Shown here in pieces: positions 1 to 13,490 of a stretch of 64,000 bases of DNA. Made by a program: the position numbers and the translations under genes. A model generated the notes under the pieces. The model was given only the letters and a program-made list of their open reading frames with translations, had not been told where the DNA came from and searched no databases. The number at the start of each line of letters is the position of its first letter. Position 1 is the first letter of the stretch. Source of the DNA: Ampelocalamus luodianensis. Its lineage: Eukaryota; Streptophyta; Magnoliopsida; Poales; Poaceae. The stretch covers positions 29,724,751 through 29,788,750 of the forward strand of contig CM070622.1 in NCBI GenBank assembly GCA_036346255.1, in the 5' to 3' direction.

Positions 1-1826
1 TGAAAACGTTTTTTTTTCACCAACTAGAAAACTCATCTACCACTCGCACTGAACACGGGACCAAGGGGAAAACCAATTAAGCAATGAACTCATAGAACAT
101 AAGTGGAACCCACAGTTGAAAGCATAAGCCTCACAAGAAGAGAATATCGAACCTTAACAGATAAGAACAAATAAGTATTCAAGATCGAAGCACTTGCATC
201 ACTGAAGAATCATTATAACTTTGCAACATATCGATACTCGATAAACTTCATTTACCACATAAAGCCTGAACCCCTAAAAGATCATGAACACAAAACTTAA
301 AATTTGATCATTTAGGAAATATCACCATGGGTAATCAAATTACTACGAGAATTAACCTCATTCTCACATTTTGACGATTTAATAACATCGACAACATACA
401 CTAGTACCAAGAATCATCAAACTTTATTACTCCATCCTAAAACTTCCCAAAGGGAACACAAAGCACAAGGTTGAAACAAATTTATTATAACAAGATTATG
501 CTAAGCAATAACAATATCACAAGGCACGATATCAAAGACTACTTATGAAATTCATCTACTCAACTATTGGTGTTGCTCAACACCTTCTTCAAATACTCAT
601 TAACAATTGATGATTGTACTAATCATATGTGTACATATGGTACTAATTTCATTTGCAATCACATAACCATATATAAACATAGATTCACATTTCACCTTTG
701 TTCAGAAATCAATTCAAAACATGGCTAAATATTCACTAACATAATTTTCTATAAATAAGGTTTCACGAATCGATACACCAGCACCCATCTGGTCTTTTAT
801 ACAAGTTTCAACAATTTTAGCATACCAGGAAATAGATAAATCTAGCTCTTATGCAAGATCTATAGGTTCTAAACGGATATGGACAGTCTTTATTTAACAT
901 ACACCAAGTATCAAATACAAGGACATTTCAAATTAATCAATTTCACTTTCATGGATGGTAGTTAAGAATAATTTATTTGCACCATGCTAATAACCCAACT
1001 TGGTAACTCATATCGTAACAATTTATTCGTTTAGTTATAACTTCTCATTTTAAGCATGGCAAGACATAACAAAAGGATTCTAACACTTTACTTCAGCAAA
1101 AGAGAGACTCCAAACCTCAACGCTTGAAGTTATCCAAAAGAAACACATAAAACCAAAGCTTTCCCATGCAAACGAACTTACAGCAGGAAACTCTCACTAA
1201 CCAAGCTATCAAACGAGTAAATGAGTCATTCTTTTTCAATGAGAAAGAAGGAGCAACCATGAAAACATCAATCTTGCCAATTGACAACGATCACAAGTAG
1301 TAAAAGCAACTCAACAGTCGAAAAGCAATAATTGTTTCAGAGAACCAAGAGGGATCTATTGAAAACCATAAACTATCATGAATCACAAACCCGGAGAAAT
1401 TCATCAACCACCACAGACAAGAATTGCCAAATTCGTAAATCAAGAAATAGAACAACTTACTAAAGCAACTCACGCTTAACACCGAAACTTTGGTACTGGG
1501 TAACTACTCCTCTAACCACGCATCGCGAATGATGGTTAACCCGTGAATCGAGTAACAACCACGACCTCCACTTCTTGTCATCCGTTAACAACAAGCTTCA
1601 CCAAAATACTCAATTATGAATATACAGATCATCTCATGACAATCATAGTATTAGTTCATATTAACAACAAGAACGATAATCTGAAGCAATTCAAGAACAG
1701 TTCAACATGATGAAACACACCACTAGAAATACGAATACGATGGATTACCCAAATCCCACCTCACGTACCTGATGTGTCATTTTAATAACTTAATTACCAC
1801 GGACCTAAAGCCCGCTCGATACCAAT
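1..1826 (-). mobile_element. Internal leader of LTR element C (partial)
   Basis: This AT-rich stretch lies just inside the primer site of the minus-strand LTR whose 5' LTR is 1827-3994, so it should be the 5' untranslated leader of that element, read leftwards. I see no gag, protease or reverse transcriptase motif on either strand, only short chance frames. A leader over 1.8 kb without gag suggests a non-autonomous element or a very long leader. The element continues beyond position 1. Confidence 0.5.
1814..1824 (-). other. Primer binding site of element C (degenerate, tRNA-iMet type)
   Basis: On the minus strand this reads TGGTATCGAGC, one base short of the usual initiator-Met primer site TGGTATCAGAGC. 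It lies two bases inside the LTR edge at 1827, which fixes the element's orientation as minus. Confidence 0.6.
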
Positions 1827-3994
1827 CGTAACACCACGGCTATTCGAAGCCAAGATGTCACCTAAATCATCTAACATACATCCATAATGCGGAAGAATTT
1901 GAATAATATCAACTAATGATATAAAGAAATCACTATTTAATATAACCATGGCATGACAACGATGCAATTCAAGCAAGTGTAACGAAGGGTGATCGAAGAT
2001 CACAAGCAATTCATAATCAAACATAACATGGAGAAGGTATCCTTCCTTCACCATCTAAATTTATTTATTACAGTTCATCACTTAACGAATGTAAGATAGA
2101 AACTAAATCATATTATTGAACTTGAATATGGTGATTTGCATTATTAGTGCGTGTCTACTCCCTCCCGATAGAGCCAGCGTCAATGATCACCTAAAATAAA
2201 ACAAACAAAGCAAGAATGAGTCCGTGACTCAGCAAGTACAGTGAATAAATGAACATACCACAAATACGAACAAGACATCATCATTAAAGAATGCAATCAT
2301 ACCCCAAATGAGTATATGGATGAATAGAATGAATAGATTGAATGAAAAGAATGGACTGCACACATGCTTATACCGGTATAGCTAGTGACACACCCGTCGG
2401 TGTGCACTTAAGCCCGTATTTAACCAAAATACAGGGATCCCAATCCCGTATGAAGAACATTTCATACGGGTATCCAAAACTGCCCACATTGGACTAGTGG
2501 GTCTTACGTGCCCATACTCGGAATTGATGGGTCTTAAAATCCACTCCCGTGGAAGGCACATGAAACAGAATGCATGAACTGAAGTATGAATTACGAAAGA
2601 CATCATATATATACTCATGTATATAACACATAAGAAAAGGACATAAACTTTGAATATTCTCATGGATATCAGAAAAATACAATACAACCCTCAAGCATGC
2701 ATCATACTCCAAACATATGAACATCCAAACATATGAACATCAAAGTACTTGCCTTCCGCGAAGCGCTGCGGTAGGAGGTAAAGAAGATGTCTCTAAACCG
2801 AAGCCTCTCTGCCTACAGAAGTAAGTACTCGAAATAAATACAATATATAACAGAGCACTTCCATTAACGTTCTACAACACCTTCCCGACAACCCACAATT
2901 AACTAATTAGTTCTATTGGTCTGGAACTCGGAATGAGGTGAGACCAATTTCTATGGATTCTTAACTGACATATCTACAATACTCTAGTTGACAAGGTAAC
3001 CCAATTCGACCAATTTAATTTACTAACAGTTAGCTGAAATAGCAGAACAGAAACTGTCTACACAATTATGACAGCAGTATTAAAACGATCATAACTTTTA
3101 ATCTACAACTCCGAATTGAGCGTTCTTTAACAATATCAAAAGCTAAGACCAAGGCCTACAATAACCTAGTTGGGTGAAAGCCCTGAATTTTCCATTAACA
3201 CACTCATATTTTAAAAGACAACTTGACAGTTTATTCTCGTCAGGATTCTGGACAGCAGAGACGAAAACTAACATAACTTTTTAGCCGTACATCGGAATTC
3301 AGTGTTCTTGGCGGCCACCGAAAGCTAAGAACAAGACCTAACTAACTCTAGCAGATAAACTCTTCGGATTCGGACTCTAACTAGTCGAAACAAGCCACGC
3401 AACAATCTGAACAGAAACTTAAATAATCGCAGCAGGACTTCAATCCAACGAACATGGCATCAAACGCTCCTACCAAGATCCAATCAGCGAAGAGAAAGAA
3501 CCATTACCCTTGTAGAACCCTAGGAAGACGCTGATCAAACACCCCGAAAAAGATCCCTTCTCATCTCCTCTTTTCTCCCCTCTTTTCCCCTCTTCTTCTT
3601 CCTCCTTGCGGCAGGCCAAAAGCAGGAAATCCTCCGGGAGGTGGCAGCAATAGAGGGATCATCTTGAGAGGGGGAGGTGGAGGCACCAAGGGAGGGAGAG
3701 GGCGGGAGGTGGCGGCTGCCAAGGAAGGGGTGAGGGGAAAATTTCGCCAAGGGAAAGGGAGGGTGGCTAGGGTTAGGGGTGTGGGGCGCATGGGCTTTAG
3801 TCCCATGATGCCTCCCCTCTTGAGAAGGACCGGCCACCCACTGGCCACGGCCCAGCCCAGGTTGCCGTGAAAAACCAGTAACCCCCCTCTCTTTACAAGA
3901 TCTGACGAAGAAAAATTCCCCCGAATAAATTTAATCGCTACCGATTAAATTATTTTATTCCGATAGTTGATCCTCACACTTTCGGGATATTACA
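1827..3994 (-). repeat. 5' LTR of element C
   Basis: This is an LTR of about 2.17 kb. On the minus strand it begins TGTAATATCCCGAAAG at 3994 and ends near GGTGTTACG at 1827, where the last base departs from the canonical CA. A primer site follows immediately. The GC-rich part at 3540-3860 gives chance frames rich in Pro or Gly with no recognisable domain. Its partner LTR is not in the window. Its right edge abuts 7 bp of element B's LTR, so element C was inserted into B. Confidence 0.65.
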
Positions 3995-4001
3995 TGGAGG
4001 A
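3995..4001. other. Seven-base remnant of element B's LTR between two nested insertions
   Basis: TGGAGGA lies between the end of element C's LTR and the start of element A's LTR. The same seven bases occur at 29421-29427 inside B's full LTR, directly before the sequence that continues at 19225. The last five bases (GAGGA, 3997-4001) are the left target-site duplication of element A, matched at 19220-19224. Confidence 0.8.
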
Positions 4002-7000
4002 TGTGAGGACCCGGAATATTTAACTAGTAACACTTAACCTCCAAATGGTTCTTGCATTACTAATTAAACATTCTAAGCCTCGATGGGCATATGTTTCCCA
4101 GAATTGCAACATATGCACATCATCACAAAATTACACATCACTTCCATACAACATACAACGCTAAGTCAACAACGACATACATAAAGTAAAGTTATTACAA
4201 AGAGAGCCGACCGCCAAATATAACAATATACAAGAATGACAATGAAGCAAAAAGTGCCATAAGATGGCTAGAACAAAAGTCGACCGGTTAGCCATACACC
4301 CACAAGGCAACCGACCAGGGCCGCTAAGCTAGTCGCTCATAGCTACCACAACACAACTCACAAAAGTGAGGCCCTTGAGCTCACCTCCTTCCTCTGCAAC
4401 AAAACAATTAAGCATAGCATCCGAGCACAAAGATTGTCTTTGTACCCGCAAGATCGACGTGTGGAATAGCGGACCTATTCATAACTACATGCAAGCTTGT
4501 TTAGGTGGAGGTTGTATGTCTCATTTTGCATGAAGCCAACTTTATTTGCAATAATGTAATACATTTAAAAGCAAGTTTGCAAATCTGTTTTTAATGTTGA
4601 AATAACATAATAAAGATACATACAAGTAACCACACAAGTGACTATCCCAATAGCCACCACAACATAGCACGAATCCCGATTCGTACCACCCATCAAGTTT
4701 TAATTTAAAAGGTTGTAGTCTAACTCTTGAAAGACCTCCCCAAGCGTGTCCATAACCTAGGGCGAGGCTATTCGAATAGTTTTAACCCTGCAGGGTGTAC
4801 CAATGTACCCACACTCTGCATCGCCTTTAAGCCAAAGCACACTTCAGTAGGTATGCCGCACGGCTAAGTCCTCTGAGGCGCTTTCCAATATTGTGTATGA
4901 ACTACGAGCCGCTCGTATGGGTAGAAACACCATACGCTTACATTGCAAGCCGAAGACAACAAATCCCATCCCGGTGAAGTCTTTCGGACACTACAATGCT
5001 CCCAACACCATCCCTCCTGCGACCTCCTGCGACCCGGAGCCAATACACGCCAAAGTACTAAGTCAAGAGAGGTCCCATACCCTCTAGTGTGGTTAGCACG
5101 CTAAAATGCTTGGTTTAGTGTAACAAGATGTTCGGTCCTTGGTGACTTAGGCACCAATCCATCCACACCCGAGAATCACACCAACATACCATTGTGCCCA
5201 AGTCTAAATCATTTTGCTTTTAGTTTTAGTTTTCACAAGTAGACATGGCACAAGGTGGAAATCATAAATCATAATAAGTTTTGTGTGATCAAGGTTATCG
5301 ACAAGTCGATAACCGCCCATTTCTACCGAAGCTAAGCATGGCTAAGCAATTAATTCGCAACTACTAAGTGACAAGAGCCCATCCACGAACTCTAAATCAC
5401 AGCAAGTAACCTAGGCTCATGGTAGTAGAGGATAATCATTTGCTAAGGAAATGCATCTACTAGGCCAACTATTAAAACAAAGTAGCAATGCATACATAGA
5501 ATTTGTAATCAACATAAATACTTAAAATACTGGGATTAACATGATCAAACTGCTTGCCTTCTTGCTGCTGCTCAATTGGTTGCGGAGGATCGTTCTCGGG
5601 ATTACCGCAAATGTCGAATCCTAAGCGAAAGTCAAAAGAACCAAGAACAACCAATAAGGCAGAACCACAAATAAACAAAAGCAAGCAAAACTTAACCAAA
5701 TGCGACGAAATTTACACATAAGGTAGAATACGAATATACCTAGACATAGAAACTGGAAAGACCTAATTTGGATTTGTGGTGCAAAGATTTTGCCTAAACA
5801 TACAATTTCGCCATAATTAACACTGTAGCAAAAATATTTTCTAGAAAGATTTTGAAGCTGAAATTTTATGGTAGCTACCTACTGGTATTGAAATAACCCA
5901 TATAAAATTTCAGGTCATTTGGAGTTAAAGTGATTTAGTTATGATTTTCTAAGATGCAAAATTGGCATAATGCACTTTCCAGAGCATAAATATGTTCAAA
6001 GCTAATTTCTGATGAAGTATACCAACAGAGGGTTCTCTAGAATTTATCATATATATTTTGCATTTACAGAGAATTACTGGTGCATTTTATAAGTCTCCTA
6101 GAATTTTCTAAATCTTTGAAAATAGGTACTAAATCATTAACCAAGGTTTACATTACAATCTTGGACCTACCATCATTTTTATATTAACATTGGGTTAATA
6201 ACAAACTTATCAAGGTTGGAATCATTCATTTTGGACATACACAGAGCAAGATATGCATTTTCTAAAGTTTTATTCATTTTCGGAATATTCAAAATGACAA
6301 ATCAAGTCATTCCTAGTTATACAATTTATACTCTCTTTCGAACATGCTTAAATCCATTTTTATAATAAGCTAAAGTGATAACATAATTTATTACAGTTGG
6401 AATTAACTAAAAGTAGCTAAAATGAATTAGTTATGAGTTTCTAAAGTTTTTACATCATTTTGATCGTTAAATAAATACTTACCAAATACCAACAACCCAA
6501 AACAAAGAAAACGACGTGGGCGCCCGTGGGCGTAGATTTAAAATCCAACGACCCACGCCGCGCTGGAAATAGCGCCTGCGCCAAACCTGTCGGGGTCCAC
6601 CGTTGGATCAAGATCCAACGGCCCAAACGAGTGCATGCAACCGGACGATGCGGTTGCCTCGGTGAACCACGACCGCAGATCTAAAGATGAACGGCTTAGA
6701 ACCCACATCTAACCGGAAGGTCCGATTGCACACATGATCTCAGCCGCAGATCGCAAGATGGACGGTCCAGGATGATGAGGGGAACCGGAGGGTCCGAACG
6801 CATACAAGATCTAGGCCGTTGATCAAGGGATCGACGGTGGCTATTGATTGAAGTTCAAAAAGAGGTACTGACGGGTGGGACCGCATGTCAGTGACTACGA
6901 GTCACGACCGCAATGATTTAACCAACGTGCACAGCGCACTGGGCCCACAAGTCAGCGACTAAGCAGGGCGGTTAAGACCAAATTAATGATTCTAATGATT

Positions 7001-9135
7001 GACATTAATTAGACTCTAATGACTGCTGAGATTTGATTCTAACCCTCGGGCCCACCAGTCAGCGACCCAGAGGTTAATTCTGACAGCGATTAAATGCCGA
7101 CTCATTTAATTAAGCAATGATTGACATTAATGATGTCGGACGATGCGGAGTGAACCGAGATTGATTTAAGGATATTGGGCCCACCGTCGTGGCTCAATAA
7201 CAATGACTAAGACACAATTAATAACTAATGATTGGTAATTAATGCGTCCTAATGAGTGACAAACGGAGCGCTGTGTCGCAAAACCCGAGTGGCTTCAACG
7301 CGAATCGCCGCGACACCGCGCGCGCGCGCTCACCAAGTACTAAAATGGAATCGCAATAGCACAACGAGTCTAATGGTAGCATTCTCGCCGGCGGTGAGGA
7401 TCGAACGCCGCTGGCCGGAAATGAAAACGGAGCTTTCTCGCTAAACATGAAAATAGCGAAAGCTCATTGCGGTCCAAGGAAGCGGGTGCGAGCTTCTAAG
7501 GACTAATAAGAAGCTACCTTAGCGACTAGAAGCTTGAAGATGGCGGAGATGCTTGATCAAGGTGAAAGCTCACGGACTTGAAGAAGAAGGTTCAAATTGA
7601 CACTCGAGCCAAATGAGTGATACCAAAGTATCAAAATAGCTTCATTATGATCCACGAAGCTATAAGAGCAAAGAATTGGAAAATGGAGCACTCACCGAAA
7701 TGAGGGAAGAAGATGACCAAATCGGCCGAATTTGAACAAACCCCAAATTGGACAATTCACGAGAATCAATTCCAAAATTAAGTGAGGGGAAATGTTCAAG
7801 GTGATAAATAGATGAGGTTAGGGCAAAGAAACATGAAGGAGGACCACTGGAACACCAAGAACATCAATGGAGCTCCACGGGTCAACAATGGCGATTTGCT
7901 ATTTTTGAGGTATTAAGCTCCAATCTTTGTGAGTGAGGCTTGGTGGTGGTCTAAAGAGATACTAGGAAGCAATGAGGGTGCTTATAAAGCCACGAAAGTG
8001 TTAGGGTTTGCACCCTCCTCTCTCGGCGGCAAAACACAAAGCACCACGCACGGTGACAAGGAAAAGAGGTGAAGACGTGCATTAGGGCATGGCCTAGCTC
8101 GGTGTACCTCCCATACTCCTACACGTCGGCTAGGGTGGCTTTAGGGAGCAAGAAATGACCTCACCATGCCTTGCACTTTGTTTTCGCACGGCGGAGGTTG
8201 AAGATGACCAGCGCAAAGCTCGGGCGATTCACGTAGTTGGATGAAACGCGAACGGCCGAGATAGTGCCACGCCTACGGGTTTATAACACAACGGGAAGAT
8301 TGCGAGCCTTGATTAGAAATGGATGGCTCGAGATAGCTCCACGTTGCAAACTCAAATTACAACGAAGAGTGCGCGGCGTTGGATTTTAATCCAACGGCTC
8401 GATTCAAAATCGCAACCGAGGGTCCGAAGGGTTCGGAAATCTCGGCGGTTGGATTGCGATCTAACGGTTGACAATCAATCTTGCAGCGGAAGGTCCGAAC
8501 GATCTGCGCGCGGGCGTGCGATTTAGATCTAACGGTTGAGAATGCGCGCGCGTTTAAAAGGGAGGCTCGGTGCAGTTAGTTGATTCGATCAAATCGATTG
8601 ACTCGAGCCCGAGTCTGACTCGAACCCAAGTAACAGTAAAACCAAGTTTGACTTTGAAAAAGAACAGAGACTTTGAAAGATTTATTTGAGGTAGCAAAAT
8701 AACTCCAGAAATTATGAAAATTTTACAGAAGTTTGCTAACTCAGATATTAACCTTGTGTAAAATTTTCAGAGGTTTTTATGCTGTGAATAAATTTCCAAA
8801 AATTCTACAAGGCTCTGTTTTAATATTTGACCGAGAGTCAAACAGTTTGATCGCCTCTAAAAATATTCAAACAATTTCTAAAAATTGTGAAATTTTTCGA
8901 GGGTCACTTACCATCACAGAGACTTAGGAAAAATATTTTCAGAGGGTGATCATAAGATTTGACAAGATTGTTTTGGAATAGCAAGATTTGGATCAACAAG
9001 ACTTGTGACAATGTATTTCCACACTTCCTTGTACAAGAATTTCTTGGCACCACAGAAATACATGATGTAAGAAAAGTTTTAATTTCTACTGATTTTCTTA
9101 CATTTGAAACACAAGCCCAAAATTGGGATGTTACA
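4002..9135 (-). repeat. 3' LTR of element A (left copy)
   Basis: It begins TGTGAGGACCCGG and ends GGGATGTTACA on the plus strand. It aligns along its whole length with 14093-19219. The differences I see are mostly 1-3 base indels in GC contexts, with fewer substitutions. It contains the palindrome CTATTCGAATAG at 4768-4779 and repeated inverted CCGTTGGATC/GATCCAACGG motifs in the 6580-8530 interval. It has no real coding region. Confidence 0.92.
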
Positions 9136-9149
9136 ACTCTCCCCCTTAC
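9136..9149 (-). other. Polypurine tract of element A
   Basis: On the minus strand this reads TAAGGGGGAGAGT, ending directly at the 3' LTR. It is the expected plus-strand primer for reverse transcription and confirms the minus orientation. Confidence 0.75.
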
Positions 9150-9169
9150 AAGAATCTCGGCCGAGATTC

Positions 9170-10740
9170 TTTTACTCGAGAAGAAAGAAGGAAAATCACG
9201 CACGAAGGCGATCTTGGCGCTCCCAAGTTGCTTCATCTTGAGAATGGTTTGACCATCAACCTTAAGGAACTTGATGACACGGTTCCTCGTCCTCCGTTCG
9301 ATTCCTCAAGAATACGAGCAGGATGCTCGTGGTAGGTCAAATTCTCCCGCACATCGAGAACCTCCAATGGAGCTTCCTCGGTCGGACGCGAGGCACTTCT
9401 TCAGTGTGAAACATGGAACACATCATGCACCCCTCAAGTGCAGTGGTAGCTCCAATCATGCTGCGATCGCTCCAACTTTCTCGATGATACGGTGGCCCAA
9501 CATATCGAGGAGCCAACTTGCCCTTGATGCCAAAACGCGATGGCCCTTCAAGGGTGAGACTTTGAGATACACAAAGTCATTGGGCTCAAAGCTCGACTCA
9601 CGGCGACGACGATCCGCATAGCTCTTTTATGCGATCGGGCGTGCGCAGATGCTCGCGGATCAAGCGAACTTGACTTTCGGCCTCATTGATCGAGTGCGGG
9701 CCGCGCCGCTCACCGATCTCGACCAGTTCAATGGGGTTCGCATCTCCTCCCATACAAAGCCTCAAAGGTGCCATGCCAAGACGGCACAAAGCTATTGTTG
9801 TAGGAGAACTCGGCAAATGGTAGGCATTTCTCCCACCTCTTCCCATAGGAGAGAACACAAGCACGAAGCATATCTTCCAACACTTGGTTGACTCGCTCCG
9901 TCGACCATCGATCACGAGGATGAAAGGTCATCTTGAAATGAAGGCGGGTCCCCATAGCCTCTGCGGACTATGCCAAAACCGCGAGGTGAAAAGTGCACCA
10001 CGATCGAAATAATCGTCTTGGCACCGTGAAGACTCACAATCCTCGAGACATAAAGTTCGGCCAAGGCCCCACACGGCCGAGTCTTGACAGAAGGAAATGT
10101 GCCACTTTAGTCAACACCGTCGATCACGACCCAAATAGCATCATTCCCTTTTGACGAGCGGGGCAACCGGTGATGAAGTCCATGCCAGCGGAATCCCACT
10201 TCCATTCAGCGCCGCAAAGGTGAAGAAGACTGCTGACGCCGATGCTCGGCCTTCACACGACAAAGACACGTCGCACTCGACAACGAACACGGCAATCTCG
10301 CGCTTCATGCGAGTCCACGAAATCTCGGCGAAGGTCCCGATACATCTTGGTAGCCCGGGATGAATAGACAAAGGAGAATCATGGGCTTCGCGGAGAATCA
10401 AATCCCGCAATTCCATGACCTTAGGGACCACAAGACGCTGCCCAAACCACACAACGCCATGCTCATCCTCTGAAAAGCACTTGGCTATCCCATCCTTGAT
10501 GTTCTCGCTGATCGCTCACACCAACATCATGCTCAACTGTGCCTTGATTTGGTCCACCAAGGTTGGTCGCACAACCAATGTAGCAAGAGAACCGTGCTCG
10601 GTCAAACCCAAATTAAGGCGCTGAAATTACGAAATGAGAGCGGTCTTTGCTCTTGGAGCATCAACATGTTGCAATACACCTTCCGTGAGTGCATCCGCAA
10701 CGACATTGGCCTTGCCGGATGGTACTGAATGCCCATGTCA
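9170..10740 (-). pseudogene. Element A integrase and C-terminal domain, degraded
   Basis: This region aligns with the integrase/chromodomain part of element B (19978-21470) but is split over several frames. Recognisable pieces include the integrase segment near 9730-9955 (residues resembling RVNQVLEDMLRAC) and the upstream zinc-finger linker near 10300-10450 (LREAHDSPLSIHPG). The chromodomain-like tail next to the polypurine tract is scrambled by small indels. It is not translatable as it stands. Some lesions may be consensus errors rather than true mutations. Confidence 0.75.
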
Positions 10741-11243
10741 TAGTCCTGATCAATTCCAACCATCTTCTTTGCCCGAGGTTCGATCTGTTTGGGTGAACAA
10801 GTACTTCAAGCTCTTGTGGTGGAATACACCTCGCATACGGTTACCAATCGATAATGCCGCCAAATCTTGAGTGCATGGACCACTGAGACTAACTCCAAGT
10901 CATGAGTAGGATAGTTGAGTTCATGAGGCCTCAATCGCCGCGATGCATAGGCCACAACCTTGCCCTCCCGCATAAGAACACAACCAAGACCACGAGAAGC
11001 ATCACAAAAGATATCAAAACTCTTGTGAATATCGGGAGAACAAGCACTGGGGCTGAGGTCAACCGCTTCTTGAGTTCTGAAAACTCACATCACAAGCAGC
11101 GGACCACTCAAACTTCTTGTCTTTCTTGGCGATTCGGTCATAGGCTTTGCAATCTTGGAGAAATTCTCGATGAAGCGGCGATAGTAGCCACCAAACCAAG
11201 AAAACTCCGCACATCCGTGACCGACTTGGTGACCCCAAGATAG
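10741..11243 (-). pseudogene. Element A RNase H region, degraded
   Basis: The order matches element B: the end of the reverse transcriptase (RSFLGLV..YRRFIENFSKIAKPM, 11085-11240), then RNase H sequence down to about 10741. Frames change at least twice. The RNase H catalytic stretch that is readable in element B cannot be followed in one frame here. The assignment rests on collinearity with B. Confidence 0.65.
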
Positions 11244-11259
11244 CACATCACCGGCCTTG

Positions 11260-11790
11260 CTAGGATCCACACCACACCTCTGCTGAAAGAACATGGCCCA
11301 AGAACGCCACTTCCTTCAACCAGAACTCGCACTTGCTGAATTTGGCATACAGCTGGTGTTCGCGCAGCTTGCCCAACACAAGCTGAAGATGCTCAGCATG
11401 CTCTTCTTCACTCTTGGAGTAGATAAGGATATCATCGATGAATACCACCACGAACCTATCCAAATACTCCATGAATACTGAGTTCATAAGATTCATGAAT
11501 AAAGCAGGAGCATTGGTCAAACCAAAAGACATGACGGTGTACTCGTAAAGACCATAACGAGTAGCAAAGGCCGTCTTAGGAATATCCTCGGTCCTGATCC
11601 TGATTTGATGATAGCCCAATCTCAAGTCAATCTTGGAGAAGACTCGTGCTCCGGTCAATTGATCGAAAAGATCATCAATACGGGGCAAAGGATACTTGTT
11701 CTTTACCGTCACCTCATTAAGCGGACGGTAATCAACACACATGCGCAAGGTCTTGTCATTCTTCTTCACAAAGATAATGGACAACCCCAA
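11260..11790 (-). pseudogene. Element A reverse transcriptase core
   Basis: This is the longest intact stretch of pol in element A, 176 residues. It holds the fingers/palm motifs MCVDYRPLNEVTVKNKYPLP, then FSKIDLRLGYHQIRI, GLTNAPALFMNLMN and the catalytic FIDDILIYSKS box, where the YxDD motif reads FIDD. The frame is lost on both sides, so there is no complete polyprotein. In a working element it would copy element RNA into DNA within cytoplasmic particles. Confidence 0.85.
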
Positions 11791-12420
11791 GGAGATGAGC
11801 TAGACGGATAAAACCCTTCCTTGCAACTCACCCGGTGCTTCTTGACTCCTCCAACTCATTAGGAGGCATGCGATCGGCCTCTTAGAAATAGGGGCGATGC
11901 AGGGCAGCAACTCGATCACAAACTCGGATCGCGAGCAGGAGGCATCCTCGGCAAATCTTCGGAAAGACATCCGCGAAGTCACACACCGTGGGGCGTCGCG
12001 AATCTCCAATGCCGCTTCGCTTCAAGGACATAAAGATGGGGTTCTCGCAATCGTGGCGAAAACCCAACCTGTTCACTGAAGGATGGTGAGGTAGACAATC
12101 TTCTGGCACAATCGATTTGCCCCAAGTGTTGGGACAACCAATCCATGCCAAGAATCACATCCAAGCGCCGAGTCGAGTAGGATAAGATTCGCCAAGAATC
12201 CCACTCCTTCGATGTGGATAGGAACATCCGGCATACTTGGTCGACTCTCAATTCCGAACCGGAGAGCGAATCGGCGATGGAATCCCAGAGGAACACGGTG
12301 AAGCCCACAATCAACGACAAAAGACCTCGAAATAAAAGAATGCGAAGCTCGAGTCAAATAAAGCGTAGCGGGATGTAAATTAACAAGGAGCGTACCCAAC
12401 ACAACGTCGGGCGCCTCACT
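11791..12420 (-). pseudogene. Element A protease and protease-RT linker, degraded
   Basis: Aligned with 22600-23240 of element B. Fragments such as RASHSFISRSFVVDCGL (about 12290-12370) and LDVILGMDWLSQHLGQIDC are typical of the gypsy aspartic protease, where the second gives the VILGMDWL hallmark. The catalytic D-S/T-G triad is destroyed by a small loss just upstream of ASHSFISRSF. Element B has the same loss at the same place. Confidence 0.7.
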
Positions 12421-13490
12421 GTGCCTCCTCACCGAGATGTGGTTGACTCGACCACTCCCGACACCACAGGTCTTCGGATCACCTTACGGTCGGTGTGTGA
12501 CCATTCCGCGTCCTCCATTAGGACGAGGCCGCTCGAACCTCGAGGGCAGCTCGCTAGCATAATGGCCCTTCTTGTTGCGGCGGCGAGTAACATCGGCCGG
12601 TGGGTTGCGGGCGCAACTTTCTTCTTTGGGTCGCAGTGCACGTGGTGAAACACGGCTGCGGGGACGAGCAATCGGTGCCAACGGCCTTGGCGGTGGTGAA
12701 GCCAAAGCACGAGCCTGGTGTGGGCCCAACACGGGGGCAGTGAGGCCACTGTGCGGACCGATGTGCCTCCCACTTGCGCTATGCGGGACTCACCCAACGC
12801 CGCCTTGTGCTCGGCGGCGATGGCCTTGTCAACCAAGGCACGAAGTCGACAAAGTCCACTATAGATAGCTTGTCCTGCGGCTCCTCGGACAACCCATCCA
12901 TGAACTTCTCTGTTTAGCCTCATCGAGGCCACCTCTCCGGAGCATAACGAGCCAAGTGGTTGAACTCGTAAAGATACTCAGAGACAGGACTTGCGCCCTG
13001 CAAGCGCAAGAAACTCCTTCTTCTTGAGCTTCATCAGGCCATCGGTATGTGGGCCCGACGAAAGCGGTCGAAACTCATCCCACGAGACAACGTGGCTGCG
13101 GGCTGCATGGCGAAAGTTCTCCCACCAAGATAGTGCTGCACCCTCAAGGCGATGGGATGCAAAGAGTGCCCGCTCTGCTCCACGGCATCGGCGATATTGA
13201 GCTTTCGCTCAACAAGGCGCAGCCAATCATCCGCGTCAGTGGATCCTCCGATCGAGAAAAGTGGGTGGCGTGTGCGGAGAAACTCCGCAAGCCCACCACG
13301 AGGCGGTGGCCACCACCTCCGGATCTGAGCGGCGGCGGAGGCGGAGGTGTTCCTCGCAATGACCTCCAAGATACGGGTGCGGTCCATGCGATTCCGCTCG
13401 TCGAGCGAACCTCGGCCATGGTCGGAGGAGGAAGCTCCTCATCGAACCAGTACCACTGATTGCGAGTGGTTCTTGTCATCTGTTCCACAA
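12421..13490 (-). pseudogene. Element A gag, degraded
   Basis: Collinear with the gag frame of element B (23310-24342). Pieces in different frames include the N-terminal region, a capsid part and a C-terminal NKKGHYASELP stretch that should be the zinc knuckle. The knuckle lacks its first two cysteines: one is changed to Arg and one is missing. The region is GC-rich and full of 1-2 base indels relative to B. Confidence 0.7.

Noticed and set aside
3535..3848. Pro/Gly-rich frames on both strands
   Set aside because: GC-rich part of element C's LTR; overlapping frames on both strands are compositional.
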